NCBI RefSeq assembly: GCF_000685035.1
Contig: NZ_BAYB01000031.1
Coordinates: 1-64,000, forward strand
DNA from: Paraburkholderia ferrariae NBRC 106233
GTDB lineage: Bacteria > Pseudomonadota > Gammaproteobacteria > Burkholderiales > Burkholderiaceae
Length of the DNA: 64,000 nucleotides
Direction of reading: 5' to 3'
The notes under the pieces were generated by a model. That model was not told the DNA's origin, searched no databases, and saw nothing but the letters and a program-made list of their open reading frames with translations. Both the position numbers and the translations under genes were made by a program. Below are positions 7,415 to 15,995 of the stretch, in pieces. Position 1 is the first letter of the stretch. Each line of letters starts with the position of its first letter.

Positions 7415-8937
7415 GCCTGCCTGGCTGGGCCGCCGGCAAGACGGGGGAGTTCATCCCGGCTTCGCCGCGCGCGGCAACTGCTCCTGCTCCTGCTCGCGAC
7501 GCGGCCAGCGCTCCGCGCGACATCGCGCACGACCGCTGGCAGACCACCACGTTCCGCTGGTTCGCGGCCTACGCGGCAATCTTCTCGATATCGTTCATGG
7601 CACTGCTCGGCGTGATCGAGTTTTCGGTCACGCATGCCATGGAGCGCGAAACGGATAGCGGCCTGCGCTGGCAACTGCGCTATTTCGATTCGCGCTCCGA
7701 CAATGCCGTTGCGGGCGCAATCGCCGTGCGCCTCAAACGCGACGATCGCGGGCAGAACTCCTATGGCCTCTTCGACGGGGCCGGCCACTGGCTCGCCGGC
7801 GATATTCAGGCGCTTCCCGAAGGCCTCGCGCTGGACAGCTACGGCCGCACGTACGAGCACAAGAGCGGCCAGTCCCTCGTCGTCGCTATCGGCGATATGC
7901 AGCCCACGCTGCGCGTGATGGGCGAGGTTCGTGCGAACGGCTCGGTGCTCGTGGTGGCGCGCCGGCTTTCGGACGTGCGCCGCGTGCACGACGAACTCAT
8001 GAAGGCGATCTTCGGCGGCGGCCTGCTGTGCCTCGCCGCGAGCCTGTGCGCGGGGCTCGTGCTGAGCATGCGGCAGATCCGCCGGGTGGCCGAGATCCGC
8101 CGCGTGACCGCGCGCATCGCGAGCGGCGATCTCGACCAGCGTCTGCCCGTGGCCGGGCGCGACGAACTCGACATGCTGTCGCACCTCGTGAACCGCATGC
8201 TCGACGAAGTCGAGCGCCTGATGGGCGAAGTGAAGAGCGCCTGCGACGGCATCGCGCACGACCTGCGCACGCCGCTCACGCGGCTGCGCCTGCGTCTTTC
8301 GACCGCCGCCGACGCCATGGAGCGCCGCGGCGAGCCCGGCGTCGCGCAGGTGCTGGTCGGCGCGCGCGACGAGGCCGACTCGGTGCTCGGCCGCTTCGCG
8401 GCGCTCCTGCGCATCTCGGAGATCGGCGCGATGCAGCGGCGCAGCGGCTTCGCTTCGTTATCCTTACCGGACCTCGTGCACGAACTCTGCGACCTCTATG
8501 CGCCGCTCGCCGAGGAAAAGTCCCTCACGCTGATCACCTCGATTGCGGCGCCCCCGCCGATTCACGCCGACCGCGCGCTGCTCTTCGAAGCGTTCAGCAA
8601 CCTGCTCGACAACGCGATCAAGTTCGCGCCCGAAGGCGGCCGCGTGGAGGTGGCGCTGCGCGGGAGCACCGTGGCGGCCCAGGCTGGCGCGCCCGCCGGG
8701 CCACAGTTCGTGGTCGCCGACAACGGTCCCGGCATCGCCCCCGACGAACGCAGCGCGGTGCTCGGCCGCTACTACCGCAGCGAGCGCACGCGCCACCTGC
8801 CGGGCACGGGCCTCGGCCTCGGCATCGTCTCGGCGATCGTGCGGCTGCACGACTTCAATCTGTCCATCGGCGCCGCACACGAGGGCACGCATACGGGCAC
8901 GGCCGTGACGATCGACTGCTGGCCGCATCACACCTAG
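7411..8937 (+). CDS. Membrane sensor histidine kinase (copy 1)
   Basis: Inner-membrane two-component kinase of 508 residues. One transmembrane helix (WFAAYAAIFSISFMALLGVIEF) is followed by a periplasmic sensor of about 120 residues, a second helix (AIFGGGLLCLAASLCAGLVLS), a HAMP linker (RRVTARIASGDLDQRLPVAGRDEL), a dimerisation domain with the phospho-acceptor His in CDGIAHDLRTPLTRL, and an ATPase domain with N box NLLDNAIKF, G1 DNGPGIAPDE and G2 GTGLGLGIV. All catalytic motifs are intact. The start at 7411 puts a 45-residue cytoplasmic tail before the first helix; an open frame extends to 7240. It is followed 15 nt later by a response-regulator-like gene without phosphorylation residues. The same pair recurs at 10516-12675. 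Confidence 0.88.
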   Translation: MSLPGWAAGKTGEFIPASPRAATAPAPARDAASAPRDIAHDRWQTTTFRWFAAYAAIFSISFMALLGVIEFSVTHAMERETDSGLRWQLRYFDSRSDNAVAGAIAVRLKRDDRGQNSYGLFDGAGHWLAGDIQALPEGLALDSYGRTYEHKSGQSLVVAIGDMQPTLRVMGEVRANGSVLVVARRLSDVRRVHDELMKAIFGGGLLCLAASLCAGLVLSMRQIRRVAEIRRVTARIASGDLDQRLPVAGRDELDMLSHLVNRMLDEVERLMGEVKSACDGIAHDLRTPLTRLRLRLSTAADAMERRGEPGVAQVLVGARDEADSVLGRFAALLRISEIGAMQRRSGFASLSLPDLVHELCDLYAPLAEEKSLTLITSIAAPPPIHADRALLFEAFSNLLDNAIKFAPEGGRVEVALRGSTVAAQAGAPAGPQFVVADNGPGIAPDERSAVLGRYYRSERTRHLPGTGLGLGIVSAIVRLHDFNLSIGAAHEGTHTGTAVTIDCWPHHT

Positions 8938-8952
8938 CCCCACGCCTATCCG

Positions 8953-9657
8953 ATGAGAGTCTTGCTGTGCTCTTCCTCCGACACGGAGCGGGCCTATCTG
9001 TACAAGGCGTTGAGCGAGAGCCTGAATAGCGTCGAGGTTGCCGACAATCTCTACTATGCGGTCTATCTCGCCTCGCACGAGCCGTTCGATACGGTCATTC
9101 TCTGCGCGCCGGGTGCGGACGTGAACGACGGCCTGGGCGACGCGCTGGCCTCGTGCGCGCGGCTGACCGATGCTCCGGCCATCATCCTCGCCCTCACGCG
9201 GGCGACGCCTGCCGATTGCGCGCGGCTCCTGCGCGCGGGCGCCGACGCGTGCTTCGTGCAGCCCTGGTCCATTCTCGAGATCCAGGAGCGCATGCTGGCC
9301 CTGCAACGCGGCACGCAGGCCACCGCGGCCACGCCGCCCGTGCGCCTCGATCCGCTCACGCGCGACCTTGTCGAAGGCACGCGGCGCGTCTCGCTCACCA
9401 CGCGCGAGTACCTGCTCGTCGAATGCCTGCTGCGCCAGGCGAGTGCGCCGGTCGCACGCGAGCAGTTGATCCGTTATGCGTGGCCCGAGAAGGGCGATGT
9501 CGAGCCGTCCAGCGTGAATCTCGTCGTCTCGCGGCTGCGCCGCAAATTCGAGGCGCACGGCGCCCGAACGTCCATCGAAACCGTGAACCGCTATGGCTAT
9601 CAGCTCGACATCGAACCTGAAGCGGGGCAATCGGGTGCACAATCTCCGCAATCGTGA
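8953..9657 (+). CDS. Pseudo-response regulator with winged-helix DNA-binding domain (copy 1)
   Basis: OmpR-like regulator of 234 residues. The C-terminal winged helix is intact (RVSLTTREYLLVECLLRQ, then RYAWPEK, VNLVVSRLRRKFE and IETVNRYGYQL). The N-terminal receiver fold keeps its hydrophobic pattern but has lost the chemistry: the acidic pocket is replaced by CSSSD, the acceptor Asp of the FDxVxxD strand is Cys (FDTVILCAPG), and the conserved Lys before Pro is Gln (CFVQPW). It should therefore not accept phosphate in the usual way and may respond to a ligand or partner. It lies directly behind an intact kinase, with which it is probably co-transcribed, and is paralogous to the protein at 11971-12675. 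Confidence 0.83.
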   Translation: MRVLLCSSSDTERAYLYKALSESLNSVEVADNLYYAVYLASHEPFDTVILCAPGADVNDGLGDALASCARLTDAPAIILALTRATPADCARLLRAGADACFVQPWSILEIQERMLALQRGTQATAATPPVRLDPLTRDLVEGTRRVSLTTREYLLVECLLRQASAPVAREQLIRYAWPEKGDVEPSSVNLVVSRLRRKFEAHGARTSIETVNRYGYQLDIEPEAGQSGAQSPQS

Positions 9658-9825
9658 CGTGGCCGCTCAGATAAGCGGGCACGAGAGCGGCCGCGAGAAA
9701 AAGCTTGCATAGTCTGTAAAGTTAAATTTAATTTCATGAAAGGAATCCACGGAAACCCGAGGCCGCGACGGTAAACTTGAGCCTCCTGAAAGGTCGCGCG
9801 GGCAGTGCGACGGAGTGTGAGACAG

Positions 9826-10509
9826 ATGAGCCAGGTGCGCGTATTGACGGTGGAAGACGATGCCGTCACAGCCAGTGAAATTGTCAGCGAACTGAAGCAG
9901 CGCGGCTTCGAGGTCGACTGGGTCGACAACGGCCGCGACGGCATGGCTCGCGCGATGAGCGACGAGTACGATGCGATCACGCTCGATCGCATGCTGCCCG
10001 GCGTCGATGGCCTCTCCATTCTCACGGCCATGCGCACGGTGGGCATCCAGACGCCGGTGCTGATGCTGAGCGCGCTCGGCGACGTGGACGAGCGCGTGCG
10101 CGGCCTGCGCGCGGGCGGCGACGACTATCTCACCAAACCCTTCGACCCCGAAGAACTCACGGCACGCCTCGAAGTGCTGCTGCGCCGCCGCCAGGCCGCG
10201 ACCGTGTCACGCGAAACCGCGCTGCGCGTGGGGCCGCTCGAACTCGACCTGATCTCCCGCAAGGTGCGCCGCGACGGCGAGGAAGTGAACCTGCTGCCCA
10301 CCGAATACCGCGTGCTCGAATTCATGATGCGCCATGCGGGCAAGACCATCACGCGCACGATGCTGTTCGAAGCCGTATGGGGTTATCACTTCGACCCGGG
10401 CACCAATCTGATCGATGTGCACATGGGGCGCCTGCGCAAGAAAATCGATCCGCCGGGCGTGCCGCCGCTCATCCAGACGGTGCGCGGCTCCGGCTACATT
10501 CTCGGGTAA
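9826..10509 (+). CDS. OmpR-family response regulator
   Basis: A 227-residue canonical response regulator. The receiver has acidic pocket EDD (residues 9-11 region), acceptor Asp in YDAITLDRMLPGVDG, Ser in MLSALG and Lys in YLTKPFDP, followed by a winged helix (EEVNLLPTEYRVLEFMMRH, RTMLFEAVWGYHFDPGTNLIDVHMGRLRKKI, VRGSGYILG). Of the four regulators in this block this is the only one with full phosphorylation residues. It ends 6 bp before the kinase at 10516, so that kinase is the likely partner, and kinase copy 1 may also signal to it. Start 9826 is chosen because the receiver begins immediately; a GTG seven codons upstream is possible. Targets are not shown; the nearby RND efflux genes are candidates. 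Confidence 0.9.
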   Translation: MSQVRVLTVEDDAVTASEIVSELKQRGFEVDWVDNGRDGMARAMSDEYDAITLDRMLPGVDGLSILTAMRTVGIQTPVLMLSALGDVDERVRGLRAGGDDYLTKPFDPEELTARLEVLLRRRQAATVSRETALRVGPLELDLISRKVRRDGEEVNLLPTEYRVLEFMMRHAGKTITRTMLFEAVWGYHFDPGTNLIDVHMGRLRKKIDPPGVPPLIQTVRGSGYILG

Positions 10510-10515
10510 CTTCGC

Positions 10516-11949
10516 GTGCAAAGCCGTTCTTTCCCAGCCGCGCCTGTCCGTTCCGGCCGGCGCTGGTACACCACGACGTTTCGCTGGCTGGTGGGCTATA
10601 CGGCGCTCTTTGGCGTGCTGCTCACCACGCTCGTGGGCTTCATCGCCTGGACGGCGAATGCCTCGATCGAATACGACACCGATTCGATCCTCAAGTGGCA
10701 GCTCATCTACTTCGACTCGATTTCCGACGAGAACCTGCCCGGCGCGATCTATCAGCGTCTCGAACACGAACGCATGCATACGAACTACTACGGCCTCTTC
10801 ACGGCCAGCGGCCAGTACCTGGCCGGCGACATGTTCGAGCAGCCGCCCAGTCTCCAGTTCAGGCGCCAGGGCCGCACGATCGACCACAATCTGCGCCTGC
10901 TGGACGGCGGCCCTTCGCCGATCGTGCGTGCGATGGGCGAGGTGCGGCCCAACGGCATGCATCTCGTGGTGGCGCGCGACATGACCACCGTCCTGCGCAT
11001 TCGCGAAGTCGTGATCCGCACGCTCGTGATGGGCGGCGTGGTGGCGATGCTGGCCGCGGTGGCGGGCGGGTTCGTGCTCGGCATGCGGCAGATCCGGCGC
11101 GTGCGCGAGATTCGCCGCGTCACGCAGTGCATTGCGCACGGCGACCTGGACCGGCGCCTGCCGGTGGCCGGGCACGATGAAATCGACATGCTCGCGCATC
11201 TCGTCAATCACATGCTCGACGAAGTCGAGCGCCTGATGGCCGAAGTGAAGGGCGCCTGCGACGGCATCGCGCACGACCTGCGCACGCCGCTCGTGCATTT
11301 GCACACCATGCTCGCGCGCATTGCGGAGCGCGAGAGCGTGAGCACGGACGTGGAAGGTGCCGCGATGCTCGAACGCGCCCGCACCGAAACCGACCAGTTG
11401 CTCGAACGCTTTCGCGCCATGCTGCGCATTTCCGAAATCGGCACGCTGCAGCGGCGCGGCGGCTTTGCGGCCGTCGAGCTTCAACCGCTGATCCAGGATC
11501 TCGCGGAGCTCTACGAGCCGCTCGCGGAAAGCCGCGACGTGCGCTTCGCCGTGAGCATCGATCCGGCGCCCGAGATCCACGGCGACCGCGCGCTGCTCTT
11601 CGAGGCATTCAGCAACCTCATCGACAATGCGATCAAGTTCGCGCCCCCCGGCGGTGCCGTGAGCGTGAGCTTGCGCGACACCGGGGCGGGGCCGGTCGTC
11701 GAGGTGGCCGACAACGGCCCGGGCATCGCCCCGAGTGAGCGCGCCGCAGTGCTGCAACGCTTCTATCGCGGCGACGCCGTGCGCCATCTCCCGGGCTCGG
11801 GCCTCGGGCTTTCGGTCGTCGCGGCGGTGCTGCGCGTGCATGACTTCGCACTCACCATCGAGGACGCTCCCGACATGGGCGGCGCAGACGGCACAGGCGG
11901 CCCCGGTGCGCGCATGCGCGTGGAATGCTGGCCGCGCGCGCTCGCCTGA
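10516..11949 (+). CDS. Membrane sensor histidine kinase (copy 2)
   Basis: A 477-residue kinase with the same architecture as the one at 7411-8937: first helix WLVGYTALFGVLLTTLVGFIAW, periplasmic sensor, second helix in LVMGGVVAMLAAVAGGFVLG, HAMP (RRVTQCIAHGDLDRRLPVAGHDEI), phospho-acceptor His in CDGIAHDLRTPLVHL, N box NLIDNAIKF, G1 DNGPGIAPSE and G2 GSGLGLSVV. The stretch from HAMP to the His box is nearly identical to copy 1, while the sensor region is more divergent, as expected for a duplication that changed ligand. It starts with GTG 6 bp after the response regulator, so the two are an operon. Confidence 0.88.
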   Translation: MQSRSFPAAPVRSGRRWYTTTFRWLVGYTALFGVLLTTLVGFIAWTANASIEYDTDSILKWQLIYFDSISDENLPGAIYQRLEHERMHTNYYGLFTASGQYLAGDMFEQPPSLQFRRQGRTIDHNLRLLDGGPSPIVRAMGEVRPNGMHLVVARDMTTVLRIREVVIRTLVMGGVVAMLAAVAGGFVLGMRQIRRVREIRRVTQCIAHGDLDRRLPVAGHDEIDMLAHLVNHMLDEVERLMAEVKGACDGIAHDLRTPLVHLHTMLARIAERESVSTDVEGAAMLERARTETDQLLERFRAMLRISEIGTLQRRGGFAAVELQPLIQDLAELYEPLAESRDVRFAVSIDPAPEIHGDRALLFEAFSNLIDNAIKFAPPGGAVSVSLRDTGAGPVVEVADNGPGIAPSERAAVLQRFYRGDAVRHLPGSGLGLSVVAAVLRVHDFALTIEDAPDMGGADGTGGPGARMRVECWPRALA

Positions 11950-11970
11950 TCATCCAACGGACGCGAGGCC

Positions 11971-12675
11971 ATGCGCATACTTCTCATCTCACCCAGCCAC
12001 GCGGAAGGCGCGTGGCTGCAGAAGGCACTGCAGGAAAGCGCCCATAGCCTGCAACGCGCGGACGACCTGCGCGATGGCGTTTTTCTTGCGGGTGAAGAGC
12101 CGTTCGATGCGGTGATCGTCGTCGCGCTGGAGAGCGCGTGGCTCACGCCGCTCCTCGACCTGCTTCCCGACCTCGTGGCGGCCACGGGCGGCGCGACCAT
12201 TCTCACCGTGCTCGGCATCGAAGCCGGGGCGCATGCGCGCTCGCAGGTGCTGCGCGCGGGCGCCGACGCATGCTTTCGCTATCCGTTCTCGTTCATCGAA
12301 ATGCACGAGCGCATGCTCGCGCTGCTGCGCACGGTGGCGGTTGCCCCCGCTCCCGCGCAAACCGGCAAGGGGGGCTCGGCGACCCCGCAGCTCGACGCCG
12401 GCACGCGCGAGATCGTGGAAGGCGAGCGGCGCGCCGAACTCACGCGCCGCGAGTACCTGCTCGTGGAATGCCTGCTGCGCCAACCCAACATGCCGGTGCC
12501 GCGCGACCAGATGATTCGCTATGCGTGGCCCGACAAGGACGAAATCGATCCGTCCACCGTCAACCTCGTGGTCTCGCGGCTGCGCCGCAAACTCGAACGC
12601 GAGGCCATCGAGGCCCGCATCGAAACCATCAGCCGCTACGGCTATCAGCTCACGCTTTCCGGCGCTGCTGGATGA
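11971..12675 (+). CDS. Pseudo-response regulator with winged-helix DNA-binding domain (copy 2)
   Basis: A 234-residue paralogue of the gene at 8953-9657, again directly behind a kinase gene and preceded by a GAGG ribosome site. The winged helix is intact (RAELTRREYLLVECLLRQ, RYAWPDK, VNLVVSRLRRKLE, IETISRYGYQL). The receiver is degenerate: acidic pocket replaced (ISPSHAEG), acceptor Asp missing (FDAVIVVALES) and the conserved Lys replaced by Tyr (CFRYPF). Loss of the same three features as in copy 1, with different replacements, shows that the degenerate state is retained while residues drift. DNA-binding sites are unknown. Confidence 0.83.
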   Translation: MRILLISPSHAEGAWLQKALQESAHSLQRADDLRDGVFLAGEEPFDAVIVVALESAWLTPLLDLLPDLVAATGGATILTVLGIEAGAHARSQVLRAGADACFRYPFSFIEMHERMLALLRTVAVAPAPAQTGKGGSATPQLDAGTREIVEGERRAELTRREYLLVECLLRQPNMPVPRDQMIRYAWPDKDEIDPSTVNLVVSRLRRKLEREAIEARIETISRYGYQLTLSGAAG

Positions 12676-12781
12676 CTCGCGCTCTGCGGGCCGGCACGCG
12701 CGCCGATGGTAACCGTTTGTGGGAACCGGTTACCTTTCGCGCCGTGTCCCGTCTATCGTGTGTACGCCAATAGCGATCGCC

Positions 12782-12812
12782 AAAAGAAAACGGCACGCTT
12801 CGCGCGTGCCGT
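12782..12812 (-). terminator. Intrinsic terminator after DUF4148 gene
   Basis: On the minus strand ACGGCACGC (12804-12812 side) pairs with GCGTGCCGT (12790-12798 side) across a short loop and is followed by TTTTCTTTT. It lies 35 bp past the stop of the DUF4148 gene at 12847. Confidence 0.8.
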
Positions 12813-12846
12813 TGCGTTGCATGCGGCAGGTTCCGCTGCTGGCTGC

Positions 12847-13122
12847 TTAGTGCGAGTACAGCGTGGAATTCAGGTACGCGAGCTGACCGCTTTGCTCCGA
12901 CTGAATGAGTTCCTGATACACCTGTGCACGGGTCTTCTGCGCGACCGGCTGACCATACGGCGGCACCCAGCCGCCAGGCGCGGCCGTGTCGTTCGACGCG
13001 ACCTGCGTGGCGGCCGCCGGCTGCGCCGCTTGCGACGCGCTACCCGTGCCGGCGCTTTGCGCGAATGCGGACGGGGTCGCGACGGCACCGGCGAGTGCTG
13101 CGATGATCACGAGAGCCTTCAT
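12847..13122 (-). CDS. DUF4148 small exported protein
   Basis: A 91-residue protein with a signal peptide (MKALVIIAALAGAVATPSAFA) and a Gln/Ala-rich linker, ending in a DUF4148-type segment (KTRAQVYQELIQSEQSGQLAYLNSTLYSH). A strong GGAGGAAA ribosome site precedes the ATG. It is monocistronic, with its own terminator, between a regulator cluster and the RND efflux operon. It is much more similar to the copy at 38283-38549 than to that at 6677-6976. Function is unknown; family expression is often stress-related, but nothing here shows that. Confidence 0.82.
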   Translation of the reverse strand: MKALVIIAALAGAVATPSAFAQSAGTGSASQAAQPAAATQVASNDTAAPGGWVPPYGQPVAQKTRAQVYQELIQSEQSGQLAYLNSTLYSH

Positions 13123-13267
13123 GTGACTTTCCTCCAGTAACGATATGAGTGGGCCGGTAAGCGAATGCGGTGTGGCGCATCCCGGTATGAAAAGAATAAT
13201 CAGGTGGCCCTATCGAACCTGAAGCAGGCACGTGAAAAAGTGTTTATGTGACAGCGGGCAGTCGGTT

Positions 13268-13304
13268 AAAAAAGAAAGCCCCGCGTGCGGTGCGCAGGCG
13301 GGAC
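13268..13304 (-). terminator. Intrinsic terminator of the RND efflux operon
   Basis: On the minus strand a 12-bp G+C-rich stem with one mismatch (plus-strand arms 13278-13289 and 13293-13304) is followed by TTTCTTTTTT. It begins about 40 bp after the stop of the outer-membrane factor gene. Confidence 0.82.
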
Positions 13305-13345
13305 TCGTGTGTGCCGGGGGCGGCGCTGGATGGCCCCAGGCGGGC

Positions 13346-14800
13346 CTACGATGCCGCCTTGGGCGCCGCCAGTGCCTGGGCGCTCCAGCCGCCGCCAATG
13401 GCCTGTATGAGGCCCACGGTGGCATCGAGCCGGCGCGTGTCGAGTTCGAGCGAGTCGATCTGCGTGGTCAGCTCCGTGGTCTGCGCGGTCACGACGTCGA
13501 GATAGCTCACCACGCCGTCACGGTAGCGCGACATCGAAAGCGTGAGCGTGCGTTGCGCCGCCGTGAGCGCTTCGTCTTCGCGCTGGGCCTCGTCGCCCAG
13601 ATGATGCAGCAGCGCGAGGTTGTCCTCCACCTGCTGGAACGCGTTGAGCACGGTCGCCTTGTACTCCGCGCCGTTCTCGTCGAGCCTGGCGCGCGCGCCG
13701 CGCACGAGCGCCGCGCGCTTGCCGCCGTCGAAGATCGTTGCCATCAGGCTCGGGCCGATCGACCACATCTCGTTGGGCGCGGCGATCCAGGGCGAGAACG
13801 TGTCGCTCTGGAAGCCCGCGTCGAGGCCCAGCGAGAGATCGGGAAAGTATGCGGCCTTCGCCACGCCGATCTCGGCGTTGGCGGCGGCCACGCGGCGCTC
13901 CGCGGCCGCGATGTCGGGGCGGCGCTCCAGCAGCGCGGAGGGCAGGCCGGCGGGCAGGTTCGGCAGATGCGGGCTGGCCGTGTCCGGCGGTACGCCGAAC
14001 TCCGAGGCCGGCACGCCGATAAGCGTGGCGATCGCGTGCTCGTAGAGCGCGCGGCGCGCCTTCACGTCGTCGGCCTTCGCCTGGGCGGAGGCGAGCTGCG
14101 TCTGCGCGCGCGAGACGTCGAGCGGCGAAGCGATGCCGCCGTGATAGCGGCTCTCGGTCAATTGCAGCGCGCGCTGATAGGCGGCAATGGTGTCGTCGAG
14201 CAGCTTCGACTGCTGGTCGAGTCCGATCAGATCGAACCACGTGATGGCGAGCTTTGCCTGCAGGCTCAGTTGCAGCGAGGCGAGGTCCGCCTCGCTCGCC
14301 TCGCTCGACGCCTGGCCCGCGCGCACTTCGTTGCGCACCTTGCCCCACAGGTCGAGGTCGTAGCCGATGCCCACGTCGAGCGTATTCGAGCCGTACACGT
14401 TCGGCTGATCCGAACCGCGCAGCGGACGCAGCGCGGACTGCCGGTCGCGCTCCACGTCTACGCCCGCGCCCACCGTGGGCAGCAGAGCCGAGCGCGCCTG
14501 CGCCACGAGCGCATCGGCTTCGTCGTGACGCGCGAGCGCGGCGGCGATGTTGGGATTGGCCTTCGCCACCTGCGGTTCGAGCCGGTCGAGCCGGGTGTCG
14601 CCGAACACGCGCCACCAGCCGTTGCGCGGCAGGTGGTCGGCGGGCTCGGCGGTCTGCCAGTTGCCGGCTTCCTTGAACTGCGTAGGGATGGCGGTAGCGG
14701 GCACGCGATAGACCGGTGCGAACGAACATGCCGAAAGCAGCGTGGCCATCGCGAGCGCGATGGCGCGCAGCCCGCCGGGAATGCGCACTGCCTTAACCAT
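13346..14800 (-). CDS. NodT-family outer-membrane efflux lipoprotein
   Basis: Outer-membrane channel of a tripartite RND pump, 484 residues. A lipoprotein signal ends at LSAC (Cys near residue 25), so the protein is anchored by a lipid. Two OEP repeats are visible, each with the typical ESRYxxGxxSxLDVxRAQTQL and MSRYRDGVVSYLDVVTAQTTEL segments, and the NodT hallmark WWRVFGDTRLDRL follows the signal. Its ATG overlaps the adaptor stop by 8 nt (ATGGTTAA), and a terminator follows, so it closes the three-gene operon. The substrate cannot be read from the sequence. Confidence 0.92.
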   Translation of the reverse strand: MVKAVRIPGGLRAIALAMATLLSACSFAPVYRVPATAIPTQFKEAGNWQTAEPADHLPRNGWWRVFGDTRLDRLEPQVAKANPNIAAALARHDEADALVAQARSALLPTVGAGVDVERDRQSALRPLRGSDQPNVYGSNTLDVGIGYDLDLWGKVRNEVRAGQASSEASEADLASLQLSLQAKLAITWFDLIGLDQQSKLLDDTIAAYQRALQLTESRYHGGIASPLDVSRAQTQLASAQAKADDVKARRALYEHAIATLIGVPASEFGVPPDTASPHLPNLPAGLPSALLERRPDIAAAERRVAAANAEIGVAKAAYFPDLSLGLDAGFQSDTFSPWIAAPNEMWSIGPSLMATIFDGGKRAALVRGARARLDENGAEYKATVLNAFQQVEDNLALLHHLGDEAQREDEALTAAQRTLTLSMSRYRDGVVSYLDVVTAQTTELTTQIDSLELDTRRLDATVGLIQAIGGGWSAQALAAPKAAS

Positions 14801-15995
14801 GAGCGGGCTCCGCGTTGCGTGCGAGCGGCGTGCCGTCCACCGAGACTTCTGCGAGCCGCACGACGTCGCCGTTGGAAAGCGAGTCGGGCGGATTGTCGAT
14901 CACGCGCTCGCCTGCGTGCAGCCCCGAGGCGATCTCCACGCGCGTGCCGTAGTCGGTGCCGATGGTCACGTCGCGCAACTGCACATGATCGTTCTTGTCC
15001 ACCACGGCCACCTGCGTGCCGTGCGCGCGGAAGATCAGCGTGCTTGCCGGCACGGACAGCGCGCCCGGGTTGCCTGGCATCGAAAGGTGCACCTCGGTGT
15101 ATTCGCCGGGGAAGAGCAGGCCCTGCTTGTTGTCCACGGCGAGCTGCACGAGCAGCGTGCCCGAGGCCGGCGTGATCGAATGATCGGTGTCCACGAGCGT
15201 GGCGTCGAACTGCTCGCCGGGCCGCTCCGGCACCGAGAGCGTGGCCTTCATGCCGGGCTGGATGGCTGCCGCGTCGCTTTGCGGCACGCTCACATAGACG
15301 CGTAGCTGTTTCGCATCCGAAACCGTGAAGAGCTCCGGCCCGCTGCCGCTGCCCGCGTCGATCAACTGGCCGACGTCGGTCTTGCGCGCGGTGACGACGC
15401 CGTCGAACGGCGCCGTAATGCGCTTGAACGATTCGAGCGCTTCGAGCCGGCGCACGTTGGCCTCGTTCGCATCGACCGTGGCCTGCTTCGCGAGCAGGTC
15501 GGAGTTTTTTTCGTCGGCGTCCTGCTGCGAGACCGATTCCTGCCTGAGCATCTCGGTCCAGCGCTTCGCCGTGACGGCGGCGAGCTTTTCGGTGGCGATC
15601 GAGTTCTGAAGATCGGCCTTCGCCTGCTGCAATTGCTGGTCGAGGTCCGGCGTGTCGATCACGGCGAGCAGTTGCCCGGCCTTTACCTGCGTGCCGATAT
15701 CGGCATACCACGCATGCAGGTAGCCCGAGACGCGCGCGTAGATCGGCGCGTTGATATAGGCGGCGAGGCGCCCCGGCAGCACGAGCGGCTGTGACGCGGG
15801 GCCCGGTTGCGGCTCTACGGTGGCGACGGTCGGAATGGCGGCGGCCTCGGTCCAGGCGGTCAGTTCCTGGTGCGCGTGCACGCGGCTGAAGATGCCGCCG
15901 GACACGACGCCCGCGGCGATCAGGAGCGCCGCGGCGGCGACGGATTTCAGGTGGCGTAGCGGCTGCGGCGAGGAGATCTCGACTTCGTTAGACAT
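14793..15995 (-). CDS. RND efflux periplasmic adaptor subunit (MFP)
   Basis: Membrane-fusion protein of 400 residues linking the permease to the outer-membrane factor. An N-terminal membrane anchor (AAAALLIAAGVVSGGIFS) is followed by the lipoyl/barrel-sandwich domain (INAPIYARVSGYLHAWYADIGTQVKAGQLLAVIDTPDLDQQ), a coiled-coil hairpin around residues 115-185 and the second lipoyl half with FDGVVTARKTDVGQLIDAGS. The start at 15995 has GGGAGA at good spacing and overlaps the permease stop by 8 nt; an upstream Met at 16019 would lie within the permease gene. Confidence 0.92.
   Translation of the reverse strand: MSNEVEISSPQPLRHLKSVAAAALLIAAGVVSGGIFSRVHAHQELTAWTEAAAIPTVATVEPQPGPASQPLVLPGRLAAYINAPIYARVSGYLHAWYADIGTQVKAGQLLAVIDTPDLDQQLQQAKADLQNSIATEKLAAVTAKRWTEMLRQESVSQQDADEKNSDLLAKQATVDANEANVRRLEALESFKRITAPFDGVVTARKTDVGQLIDAGSGSGPELFTVSDAKQLRVYVSVPQSDAAAIQPGMKATLSVPERPGEQFDATLVDTDHSITPASGTLLVQLAVDNKQGLLFPGEYTEVHLSMPGNPGALSVPASTLIFRAHGTQVAVVDKNDHVQLRDVTIGTDYGTRVEIASGLHAGERVIDNPPDSLSNGDVVRLAEVSVDGTPLARNAEPAHG

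Noticed and set aside
8464..9651. 395-codon minus-strand frame over the first kinase and pseudo-regulator
   Set aside because: Antisense shadow spanning two real genes.
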